Below, piece after piece: positions 1-10,800 of a stretch of 64,000 nucleotides of DNA (within the stretch, counting starts at the first letter, position 1; each line of letters begins with the position of its first letter). A model generated the notes under the pieces. That model searched no databases. It was not told the DNA's origin and saw nothing but the letters and a program-made list of their open reading frames with translations. Made by a program: the position numbers and the translations under genes. Origin of the DNA: Prionace glauca (Eukaryota > Chordata > Chondrichthyes > Carcharhiniformes > Carcharhinidae); NCBI GenBank assembly GCA_037974335.1, contig CM075760.1, positions 64,238,515 to 64,302,514 of the forward strand, in the 5' to 3' direction.

Positions 1-690
1 TTTTCTCTTTGCAAATAACTATAAACCGAGTATTCCTATCTTTCTTCTGTCTGTCCTACACAGACTCCAGTTCCATGTGATGAAAATAACCCTTCACCAC
101 CACTGAAATATCCGAGAAATCCACCCAGTTGTATTAAACCTGCAGTGGAAAGTCACCCATCCAGAGGGCAGGTTTCAGCAAGATGGTTCACAATCACCAA
201 TTAATGTTAGCTTTGTCAGTGACGCTCGCATCCAGAGATTCAATAAAACCAGTGCAAATTGCTGCAGATTCCGGAAATCTAAAACTAAAACAGCAACAGT
301 GCTCCTCAGCATCTCAATGGATATCGTCAGAGAAAGAGAACCAGCTTCGTATTTAACATCAATGCCAGGATGTAAAATCTCTTGATATAATTATGAACAG
401 CAAGTCTGTTCTGTCCAATTTCCTACCCAAATCCTCATTTGTCAAATAAAATCGCAAATTTGTTGGCCATTTATCACAACCGGGTTTGTGGGAGTTTGTG
501 GTACGTAACGTACCTGGTTAGTTACAACATGAGAACAGCGACTAAATTCAGCAAAGGTACCTCAGTGAGTTTTAATAACTTTGGGCCGACATGAGGTCGG
601 GTAAAATGTTCTATACCTTCAAATTCCCCCATAATTTGTAATACTTTGGAATCGCTGAGATTAATGTGAATATAATCACTGCTCTGCCTG
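1..690. other. AT-rich intergenic DNA, nothing recognised
   Basis: No open frame, RNA gene or known repeat that I can support is visible here. It lies about 7 kb upstream of the IgM promoter. Confidence 0.5.
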
Positions 691-692
691 AT

Positions 693-1150
693 CATAGAAG
701 CATAAAATCATAGAATCCCTACAGTTCAACATGGTCATTCGGTCCAATAACTCTGCAGCGGGCTCTCCAGCACAGCATCCTACCTAGGCAAGCTTTCATC
801 CGATCCCGGCAACCACACATATTCACAGGCTAATCCCCCGAACCTACACATTATTGGACACTAACAGGAAATTTAGCATAGACAATTTACATTGGGCCTG
901 GGAATGTGCTCTGCCGGATAGCAGACTTGATGAACCAAATGGTCTCCTTCTGCACTGTAGGGATTCTATGATTCTACTTTGCACATCATTGAGCGCTAAG
1001 GGGCAATTTATCACAGCCAATCCACCTTACCTGCACATCCTGGGACTGTGGAAGGAAACTGGAGCACTCGGAGGAAACTCACATGGATATGGATAGAATG
1101 TGAAAACCACACACAGTCACCCAATGTTAGACTCGAACCCGCCTGTGAGG
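693..1150 (-). repeat. tRNA-type SINE (family A), with a second SINE tail inside it
   Basis: Read on the - strand this is the dispersed elasmobranch SINE seen intact near 49.56-49.91 kb: tRNA-like head, a body with the phrase GTTTCCTCC, and a tail ending near TAGGGATTCTATGATT. The copy is decayed. Between about 885 and 975 a + strand SINE 3' end (CTGCACTGTAGGGATTCTAT) interrupts it, and the older copy resumes at about 990. The short open frame across this region is a by-product. Confidence 0.7.
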
Positions 1151-1159
1151 GAGCAAAAA

Positions 1160-2145
1160 TAATCGTATCTCTTAGTGATAACCACATTTTTTACTCTTCC
1201 CTCATGTGAGTGTGATCACTATTTGTGAAGGAATATTTCAGACATCAGATCTGTTTTTTTAATTTAACTTGTCGAGTTTAAACAGATTAAATCCTCAATC
1301 AGATTAACATTCAGTGGAATATCAGCCTGTTCACAGATACTTTATTAATTGTGACATCAGAACTTTCAGAACTAATTCTGAAATGAAATGTCTTATTTTA
1401 TTGTAGTTAAGTACAGCCGGAGTTATGAATGTTCAAAAAGTTTTATTCATATGTTATTTTATTCAGTTTTATTCAACTGTTAAAATTCTTAAAATAAATC
1501 GCTATGTTGAGTTGAAACTGATCAATAAGTGACGGTTTATCTGGTTTTTCTGTCATGAACATTTCATTGTAAACAGTGAGGTATTTATGTAAATAAATAC
1601 AAGAATAGCAATTCCAAATTAGATTGTTGACTGACAAAAACACAACAAATATTTCCCCACCAACACAGCACAGAAATAGAGACAACCATGCAAATCAATC
1701 AACGGATTCCAGTAATGATTGTTTTTCAACAATATTTATTCATCAGTAATGTGAGGAAAAATATCATGATGATATCTATGTTCAGAATTAGGAAATAATC
1801 CCTCTGATCCCGAAATGTAATGACACAGAAAACACAGAACATCTCCTGTGTTTCATCTCTTTCTCTGTCTTTCTCCTGTCTGGTTCTGCGTCTTGTCTCT
1901 CCACGATGGTTCATCGTCTTCACTCCACAGCAAAAGAACATAAGAACGTAAGAAATGGGAGCAGGAGTAGGCCATCTAGCCCCTCGAGCCTGCCCCGGGC
2001 TCGAAAAAATCAATGTTTGCCCAATGTATTCTCTCAGCCACAGGTACAGGTTTCTAAAAGAATATAATTCAATAAATTGGAATCCATGACTGAGATTTAC
2101 TCTAAAAGATCTCTTGAGAAATCAATGATCTTGAAATGCTTGAAA
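1160..2145. other. AT-rich intergenic DNA with one LINE tail
   Basis: Positions 1934-2004 carry the terminal 70 bases of the common CR1-like LINE on the - strand (GGAGCAGGAGTAGGCCAT followed by the CCTCGAGCC phrase). The rest is AT-rich and unrecognised. Confidence 0.6.
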
Positions 2146-2149
2146 CATT

Positions 2150-2780
2150 TTCTTCTGCACCTAACCTCGGTTCCACCTGGTGATAAGGATTCAATGTGGA
2201 ATCTTTCCCTATATTTAGCCGGTGTTGTCCCTGTCCTTGGAGTATTTGACTGGACAGAGTAGAGGAATATTTACTCTGCGTCTGAACTCATTGTTCCTGG
2301 TTTATGAATGGTTGATATATCTTTGTCAGGGAAGATTTAATCCGTATCGAATCTCTGCTGTACCTAGCCTGGGTGTGTTTTGTGGAACTGTGTGGACGGC
2401 TCTTTCCCCTATACCTAACACTAATTTAAACCTGCCTCCTGGATCTCGGAAGGAAGAGTGCAGGAGAGATTTTACATAGAAGAGTGTCCATGCTCTTTCT
2501 GCCTTAATTTTGTTTGAACAGATTTATAGACGGAGTTTCACTCTGTTTATAGACAGTATAATGTTGTAAGAACGTTTGAATTGGATAGTTTAGAGGGAGA
2601 TTCTCTTTGCATCTCACTCATGCTATTCCTGATTTAGGAGTTATTAATTTGCCAGTACAGAGGGGATTTTGCATTCTGCAGCGAACCCCATGTTACTCCT
2701 GTCCTGTAAGATTTTGATGGGAGAGTCGGCCGTCTTTACAAATTTCATGGGGATTGAACCAGTATCTTTATATTACAGTA
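2150..2780. repeat. Degenerate tandem repeat, unit roughly 70 bp
   Basis: Phrases of the type CTGTCCTTGGAGTATTTGA, GGACAGAGTAGAGG and TTTACTCTGC recur in shifted, diverged form through the stretch. This matches a shark tandem repeat I know of. No copy is intact. Confidence 0.5.
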
Positions 2781-2869
2781 AATTTACCCTGTGTTAGCTC
2801 GTATTATGAGCCATGCCTTCGTTTATTTTCCACTGGACCCTAACTCATTCTATCTTGCATGTAGAATGT

Positions 2870-3125
2870 TATGTTGTCTGTCTTTGCACATAGTAAATTG
2901 GATATATTATCTGTCTGTACTAAATTAGACGCTGTCCCTGCTTATATTGTATGTCACTATGTTTCTGTTTATATTAAACGAGACATTGCCTCTGTTTATA
3001 TTAATTTAGATCTCTCTCTGTTTGTATCAAAGTCGATGCAATCTTATTTCTGCAATTGTCCATATCCGCGTTTATATTGTATTAGACATGGTCTCAGTTT
3101 TTACTGCACTGGTCAATGCCAGTAA
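2870..3125. repeat. Degenerate minisatellite, unit about 30-36 bp
   Basis: The core TCTGTTTATATTAAA followed by a GAGACATTG-like half recurs about seven times with many changes. The open frame across it is caused by the repeat and is not a gene. Confidence 0.55.
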
Positions 3126-3954
3126 TGATTAAAGTGGCTGGGAGAACACAATTCTCTGCATCCCTCTGCAAGGACAACCTGTGTGAGGTTTTGGACACTG
3201 GAAAAGAAATCTGAAATCTACTTCTGCTGGCTGCAGTGAAAGTGGATATCAAGTCCTGTGTAGCATTCACTGTCAATGAAGAACAAAAAAACAAAGAAAA
3301 TTACAGCACAATAAAATACTGGTGATCCAATACTGCCCGTTTCTGGATCTTGCCTGATAACAATCTTTTTTATCCCAACATATTATCTCTTCTTCTCACA
3401 AAACCGTGAAGTAAAACAAACCTAATTCAAAGAGAGGCATAGTTAGTGCAGGAACAAAATTGCCAAAGTGAAATATATATCGGGTGAGTATCAAATATTA
3501 CATCACCAGAGAGAATGCCGTGTGCAATGTAAACTGAGCTCTGGTCTAGCAGAGTATTAACAGAGGCAGGCTGTATTTTAATATAAACAGGGGCCTGGTT
3601 CAAGAAAATAGTAATGAGTTAGTGCCGAGTGCCACGTGGGGATGGTCAAATGCCAAATTCCAATCAGACCCATATCCCGTGAACGAAACATTTTTAAAAA
3701 TAACATTGTCAAGTGAAATAAAACTGAGGCAGTGTCTCGCACAGTTTTACTGATATAGGAACTTCTTGGACATGAACTGAGACAGTGCTGAGTAATTAAT
3801 GATACGAATAAGGAGAATATAAAAAAAAGTTCAGAAAGATCGTAATTATTTTCACCAATTACCATCCATTTGCAATTTAATAATTTCATTCACCAGATCT
3901 CATTCATATATAATGAGGAATATATTTACAGTTACTCTGTGATAAGAAAGCGAC
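3126..3954. other. Intergenic DNA, nothing recognised
   Basis: AT-rich sequence with scattered short frames on both strands. None has protein-like composition or splice context. Confidence 0.45.
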
Positions 3955-4195
3955 GTTGCCTCGGCCCCCATTTATTCCCCATTGCTAATTGCATTCAGTA
4001 AGCTGGTGGTGAACCGCCTTATTCAATTGCTGCAGAACCTGCAGTGTAGGTACACCGACAGTGCTCTTAGGGAGGGTGTTCCTGGACTCCGACGCAGCGT
4101 AAGTAAAGGAGTGGTCCAAGAGAGGTTTGTGAGTGTCTTGGAGAGGAGTTTACAGCCGGGGTTGTTCCAATTCCCCAGTTATCATCAACTCATAC
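3955..4195 (+). repeat. Dispersed repeat (family C) fragment
   Basis: Contains phrases such as TGTAGGTACACCGACAGTGC and TTAGGGAGGGTGTTCCTGGA. A related, differently truncated copy lies in the J-C intron near 13.40-13.77 kb (TTAGGCAGGGAGTTCCAGGA). Confidence 0.55.
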
Positions 4196-4229
4196 AGATA
4201 AACAATTAATTCACCAATTATATTCATCA

Positions 4230-4745
4230 GTTTGATAAAAGCAAAATACTGCAGATTCTGGAAACTGAAACAAAAATAATGAATGCTGGAAAATCTCAAC
4301 GAGTCTGACAGCATCTGTGGAGAGAGAATAGAGCCAACGTTTCGAGTCAGTGTGGTTTTTTTTGGAAGAAATTGAAGAGGATGATGACATTGAGAAATGA
4401 TGTGGGTGGACAGGGATTAGGATTTTTTTGAGAATATAGTTTCTGATTGGGATGTTGATTAGTTTAGGATGAAGAAGTTTGTTCTGATATTTGGGATCAC
4501 TCTGTGAATTGATGCAGCTTATGTGAGTGTCTCGAAATAGTATCTATTATTTCTGTTATTCCCATCTCACAGGAAATTTATGCAGCTTTTCTAACACGTT
4601 GCAGGAAGCAATGATGATCTATCCATAGCAGCAGGGATACTCTGCCGAAGGGTCATCCAGATGTGAAACAAAGTCTCTATTCTGTCTCCACAGATGTTAC
4701 TGAGATTCTCCAGTATTTTCTGTTTATTTTCGGCATTTCGGCATT
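4230..4745 (+). repeat. Dispersed repeat with the ACAGCATCTGTGGAGAGA phrase
   Basis: Holds AAATACTGCAGATTCTGGAA, GACAGCATCTGTGGAGAGAG and CCAACGTTTCGAGTC. The same phrases recur near 53.08-53.42 kb, where another element has landed inside the copy. Confidence 0.55.
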
Positions 4746-5637
4746 GATATATAACTGTACTTTGCTTCGTATAATTTATTGATATTAAACTTTATTGACA
4801 ACACATTGGCTTTTTGACACCAAGAAATAAAATCTGTCCCAGAATTCAGTGGGGAATGGAATTAATTCAGACCGAGGATATGAACAGCTAACCAGCAGCC
4901 TCTGCGCTTCATTGACCAGTCACCACCTCATCATCACACAGAAAGTCCTGATACATAGCTGGAGTGTGTGATGGTTTTCAAAGTGATGATATAAATGGAA
5001 CAACCGGCACTTCATGTGAAGTTACTGAATCTTTAAATTCCGAATCATTATTACACTGTTTTGGGAAATAATGTTACACTTGTAGTTTTCCAGTGAGCTT
5101 CACAAATATTTCTGTTGCTACTTTATTTACTTTTCACCCTGTTGTCTTCACTAATTTGGGTGAGGGTTTGTTGATTGATTTGTTGTATATGAAAGAAGCA
5201 GTATTTTATATAATACAATCATTCCTCCTCAACCAAATCCCGCTCTCTCTTTCTGTCCTGGATATGAAGATTCAGCATCTGCAGAGAAATGAACCATCCG
5301 AACTGCAGGAAAATCTCCCCCTACTCTTCAAGAGGATCAGCTTGCTAACTCCCGAGAAACTCGGAATGTATTTCACCCAGACACTCTGGAAGGATTGATG
5401 GACACACATTGAATAAAGGAGTTGTTTCAATTTATGAAGTAGTCAAACACAAATATGGAAATGTAGAACAACATCATTCAGTCCCATTTATCAATGAATC
5501 CACCAATCCATTCAGTAATTCCTCAATCAAAATATTCAGGCATCCAACAGTCATTCATCCATCAGTCATTCAAATGTCATTCATTCCTGTGTCAACACAG
5601 TCATACATTTATTGTTTGTGTAGATGGTGACATCAAT
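4746..5637. other. Intergenic DNA, nothing recognised
   Basis: AT-rich. Short frames of up to about 100 residues lack any recognisable family features. Confidence 0.45.
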
Positions 5638-5850
5638 TATTTTAATTGATCCAGTGATCCAGAGGCCCAGGGCAATGATGTGAGGACAAGGATTTAAGTC
5701 GGACCGTTCCCGCAGGTAGATTTTGAATTCTATTGATAAATCTGGAATGGATACTAATTGCGATCATTGGAACCGCTTTGATTCCCCAATGGAGGAAATC
5801 TGCCATCCCTACATTGTCTCACAAGGATATAACTGCAGACTGAAAGCAAA
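5638..5850 (+). repeat. SINE-like repeat (family B) fragment
   Basis: Contains CCAGTGATCCAGAGGCCCAG, a tRNA-like region and a GGAAATCTGCCATCCCTAC tail. Inverse-strand relatives lie in the CH2-CH3 intron (21.70-21.95 kb) and at 61.72-61.96 kb. Confidence 0.55.
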
Positions 5851-7600
5851 ATAGCTGACTCTTTAATATCTACAGAAGTGTCCAAGAAAACCAGTCAATT
5901 TAAGGGAATTTGGGACAGGCAAAGAGTGTTGGTCTTTCCAAACAAACATCACATGGAAAGATAAAAGGAGATAAAATATAAATGTGCATGCTCAAATATA
6001 ACAGCATGTATTATCTCTGAGCCATTTTTCAGTCTGCCTGTGATTATTTCTGTCCGTCCATCACAATATCCTGATGTGTTGGAAAAATCATCATTGTTGT
6101 TAATTGGGTGCCAGAGAAGGTGGAAAATAATCCTTTCTTTAGAGATGGGAAAACATCATCTAGATTTATAACTTCCAAAAATTCAAGTGCCTCCAGTACT
6201 GCTGCTGGGTAGATTTGTTTATAAATTGACCTTACTGACAACATGCAGGGTTTTAAGTTGGCTTGTAGCCAAGCGGTCAGTGCTGATGAAACTGCTCTTT
6301 GATCTACTGCACAAACACCCCCAGATGTTTCCTGTCAATAACTTTGAGCATTTGACAGCAGCCTGGATTGCTGCCAAACACTGTGTGGGACAGATTAGCG
6401 TGAAGCTCAATGGACAACATGGGATTCAGACATTTAATCAGTAAATGTTTAATTCCCACAATTTAAATCGCAATCATTCTAATCAAATATTTTCATTCAG
6501 TGTCCTGTTCATTACCTGAGTAAATATTATGTCAAACAATAAAGTGACCGGATGATTTTTTTCATTTGTATAGTTTCCGAGTAAATTTCATTCCAATAAT
6601 TAAAGTCTGTTTATTAATCAGTTCATGAAATGAGAGAGAGAGATGTTGATGGGCCCAGTTCCCCAGTGAAGTAAAATCGGTGCAATGACATGAAATAATA
6701 TTAAAACAACATCATAAAACTGACATGAACACCGGGGATTCCTGGAATATTCTGAAATTTCTGTATCACATTGAAACAGCAGGGTGTCTTGTACCTGATT
6801 AGCACCGTGTTCTATTGTACAGTATAATCTGATTTCTGTTATTGAAGAGTTCCTCTCATAGCTGCCAATGATTGGAGAAATGATCAGTTCATAACCTGAT
6901 TCAATGGAAGATAAAACATTTATTCTTGTGATATTGTGCAATGTGCCGCAAAGCTCTGATATCCTGTATTCCCAATACCAGTGTATGTTACACAGCCGGT
7001 AACCAATAGAGTGAGTTGCAATGACCTGGATGCTGAAGGAGAACTTTAATAATCTCAGTGTCCGTTCCGATTCATTAACTTCTCCATCAAAAATCAATTT
7101 AATTTTATGTTTCTCCATCAACTCACTATTTAATTATCAGGAGGTTGGGATTCTCATTATTTTCAAAGGCCTGTCTTCGAGATTGGGGCAGTTTGTCAAA
7201 TATAAGGAGAAATATTGTATTGTGTGAGAGTTTCTTCTCATCTCCAAACCCAATTTGTACAGCGAAAGCCACCAAACTGTAAATAGAATCACTTTGTATA
7301 TTCTACACATTGAGTTGCAGAAATCGATGGTATTTCTTCTGATAAATTGTGCTTTATTATTATAATGTGGCAGAGACACGGAGTTGTTGCAAAATTCTCT
7401 AATGTTCCAAAATGTTATTTCATCATTTTCAGATTTATTTTCTTCTTGGGGTGTGATAATAAAATCACCATTTTTACAATGGAATTACTTATTTAAATAA
7501 ATAAATGATGAACTGTAACATCACCATCAGAAATAATGGGGACAATACAATGAATATTTCAGCCAAACAAATATCCCGATACAGATAAAATGCCCATTTT
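5851..7600. other. AT-rich flank upstream of the IgM promoter
   Basis: No repeat or gene recognised. I looked for an octamer (ATGCAAAT or its reverse) close to the VH and saw no convincing match; a distant enhancer cannot be excluded by eye. Confidence 0.4.
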
Positions 7601-7664
7601 AATATTAATCTATTGTAAATCTCCGAGTCCATTCTGTTGGGGGTGTGGAAGGTGGGACGTGGAT

Positions 7665-7740
7665 CCAGGCGCCGCCTCCAGCAGGGAATCAACAGGCGGC
7701 GCCTGGAAAGCCGCCCCCTTCTGCCGGGTATTTAAATACC
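7665..7740 (+). promoter_or_regulatory. VH promoter: 13-bp inverted repeat plus TATA-like box
   Basis: A perfect 13-bp inverted repeat (CCAGGCGCCGCCT at 7665-7677, its complement at 7694-7706) is followed at 7729-7738 by the palindromic TATTTAAATA, a TATA-like box. The start codon is at 7828, so transcription probably begins near 7755-7770 with a short leader. No clear octamer is visible, although that element is usual for VH promoters. GC content rises sharply here against an AT-rich background. Confidence 0.65.
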
Positions 7741-7827
7741 GCTCACTGGGACCGGAATCCAACAGTCCGGGAGCTGGTTTGTTCACTGAGTTCCTGACAC
7801 AACCATTTCCCCCAAATCACCAGAAAG

Positions 7828-7873
7828 ATGAGGTCGGCCATTTCTCTCAGTTTGTTGCTGACTTTCTTATCTG
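7828..7873 (+). CDS. IgM leader exon (L1)
   Basis: Encodes [16 protein letters not shown], a hydrophobic signal peptide that sends the heavy chain into the endoplasmic reticulum. The exon ends at G|GTGAGT and its last base completes a Gly codon with the next exon. The ATG follows CAGAAAG closely and is the only upstream start in frame with the hydrophobic core. The remaining signal-peptide residues (VQS) come from the start of the VH exon. Confidence 0.93.
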
Positions 7874-10800
7874 GTGAGTATTTTTTTTATTATTGTTCAA
7901 GTCTCTCACTGTTACTGTCTCAGTGTTAGTGTCTCTCTGGAATGTTCCAGAGTCAGCAACCATTTCACTAAGATTAATCCCTGGTGTTTTTGATCTATTT
8001 TTACAGGTGTCCAGTCGGATGTTGTGTTGACCCAGCCAGAGGCAACGATCGAGGCTCCCGGAGGCTCCCTGAAACTGACCTGTAAAACCAGCGGTTTCGA
8101 TCTTGGCAATACCTGGATAGGTTGGATCCGGCAGGTACCCGGACAGGGGCTGGAGTGGCTGGTTAACTACTATAGCTCCGGCAGCAACCACTACGCGCCG
8201 TCAATTCAGGGTCGATTTACTGCGTCCAAAGACACTTCAAACAACATCTTCTCTTTGGACATGACGAGCCTGAAGATCGAAGACACGGCCATCTATTACT
8301 GTGCAAGAGGCGAGTCACAGTGCTGAAAAAAGCGCCATCCTCATACAAAAACCTCAGAAAAGGACGTTGCTTAAATTGGTGACCAATGCCATTGCCGAAT
8401 GCCAAAGTAAATGAGGCTTCAACAATATAATACTTAGAAACAACATTGTTTCTTTTTAAGATGTAAAATGCTTCAATTTTATTGTTATTGATTTACACGC
8501 TGAATGTGCACAGAGAGTGTAAAAGTTTCTAACCCCCTTTATCAATATCATGACCAGTAAAAATTGAAATATCTCACGGACTCACCCTTAACGAGCTGGA
8601 AACAGACTTTTGAAATAGCAGTGAAATTAACTGTCTGTATTTTACAGTTAACAGTCCGCCTCAGTATTTGTCATGCTGTGTCTCACTGTGATACCTGGAT
8701 GGCACAGCAGTTACTGTCAATACAAAAACCCCTCAGCACTGATTGACTGAAACTGGATCAGTGTCACTTTTAAATCCCTACTGTAATCACAGTACAGTAT
8801 TATTTATGTCCAGCACTGACCACATGGCAGGAATAAACATGGAAAATCTTGATAATTACTCAATTATCGATGTGTGTTTTCAACAACATGTTCACCTGTA
8901 ACTCTGTGAAATATAAAACTTTAGGGTCATTTATGAATGTCAAATGATATCCAGAAATGTTGTTCTTTGTTCTAATTGATTTTGCTTTTCCTTGGGTTTG
9001 TGAATATTTAAAATAATGCTGATTTTGTCTCTATTTTGTGCAGGGACGGTTATTGTATGACACAGCCTACAGAATGTGATACTGTGACTACTTCGACTAC
9101 TGGGGACAAGGGACCATGGTGACGGTGACGACAGGTAAGAACCATCCACTTATTGAGTAACTGGTTTACATGTGTCTTTGTTTTATGTTTCTATCTGTAC
9201 TAATAATCCATGTGGCAACATAAATGTGAGTTTGGTGGATTCTCGGTTGAGAATTGTTACAATGTTTCCTGTAATTCTGCTGCGAAGGGGTTTTAGAATT
9301 CCGCTCTTTCTGGACAATACGTACTGCTGAGGGATTCAATCCCAAATTGTTGGGATTTTGTGTTTATCTGTTGAGGTTATTGTGTGGTTGGGTTACTTTA
9401 AAATCCGAATGTCTGTTATACAATTCAGCGTTTCTGCAGCGTTTAATCTCGGTGACATCTATTGGCTGCGGTTTGTACCATCTACTGCACAAGTGTTTGA
9501 AATTTAAACCAAAAATTTAAAAAATCTAACATTTCTATATTTATCCAGTGAAAATGTTCCACTCACTCACAATGCTGGTGCTGCTGTGCAACATTTTCTG
9601 CTTATTCGAAACATTAATTAGTTTGGTGTTGGGCGAATTGGCTGGAATTTATATTAAACATTTCTGTCAATGTTATATTTGATTCTGTTGAGAGTGTTTG
9701 TAGAATTGTGCTGCTTCTGCATGAAGCGGGGTTCAGTCTCTCAGTGATGCGTTTTTTTTCCTCTGATGAGGAGATTATGAATCTGGGTGACTTTAAATAC
9801 GTAAAATTTGTGAATTAATTTGTTGTTTCTGCATTGTTTGAACTCAGTGACACTGAGCGTTTTGTGATTGAATATGGACATTCTGCCGGTTCGCAACTGC
9901 TTGACGTATAACTGCAGGCAGAAATAAAGCAGGCTTTATTATGTTTGTATGTTTAAAATCTTTAGTGATAACGGCTTACGCCACTCGTTCAGAACATAGT
10001 TTGTCACTGCATTCCGAATTTGGAATACCTGCAATGTTTAATCTCGGTGGCATTTGATGGCTGGAACTTTTACCATCCAAATGTTTAAATATGTTTGAAA
10101 TATGACCCAATATGAATAAGATGTGATAAAGTTTCAACGCGAATTTGTTGGACAAATTCCACCTCCTCGCAATGCTATTTCTATTATTCTAGATTTCTGT
10201 TTAGTTTAATAATTGGTTAAGAGCTGGTTTGCTAGATTCGATATTGAGATTTATTTTGCAATGTTACATTTGATTCTGTTGAATGGATAATTGATCTGTT
10301 TTTCTGTGAAGCGGATTCATTCCCTCATTGATGTGTTTTGTTGTGTTTCTGCTGAGGAGATTCTGTGGTGCAGTCACTGTGAATGTTTAAAATTTGTGCT
10401 ATGGTTTGGCTTTGTGGCAGTATTTCTGTGTTGTTTAAATAGTGTATAACGGTGCCGTTGAGAGTTTAGATGTTTTCTGGTTGAACAGAAACAATCTTTG
10501 AGTTTGAAAATCTATGTAGGGAGAAAACAAGCAGGTTGGGGGGAAAGAACACCGAAAAGATATCACAGCATTTTTATAAATGTTAAATAACGCTTACAAA
10601 TTCAAGTGAGTCATGACTTACAACGCTCATTCGGACACTTAGTCTTTGCTGCAATCACAAACTTCCCATGAACAATTTTAATAGTAAAATTAATGTAAAT
10701 CAAAGAATTATTAATCGGTAATTTAACTCCATATTCACCACAGATTATTTTATATTAATAATTTAGCAATAATCCCCTTTAATAGTTCTGTTGTGTATTT

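Noticed and set aside
6618-7121. 167-residue frame on the - strand upstream of the IgM cluster
   Set aside because: AT-rich composition, no recognisable motif, no splice or promoter context.
7500-7660. Octamer in the VH promoter
   Set aside because: Only weak likeness (ATTGTAAAT). No match good enough to report.
8024-8326. Stop codon after the VH reading as evidence for a pseudogene
   Set aside because: The stop lies beyond the heptamer, in the recombination signal that is removed on joining.
8760-8800. Possible second D near CACAGTACAGTATTATTTATG
   Set aside because: A heptamer-like CACAGTA is present, but no nonamer lies 12 or 23 bp away and there is no partner signal 5'.
9041-9086. Idea that D and JH are already joined in the germline
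   Set aside because: The sequence before JH is a complete nonamer-23-heptamer signal and does not read through as a joined CDR3.
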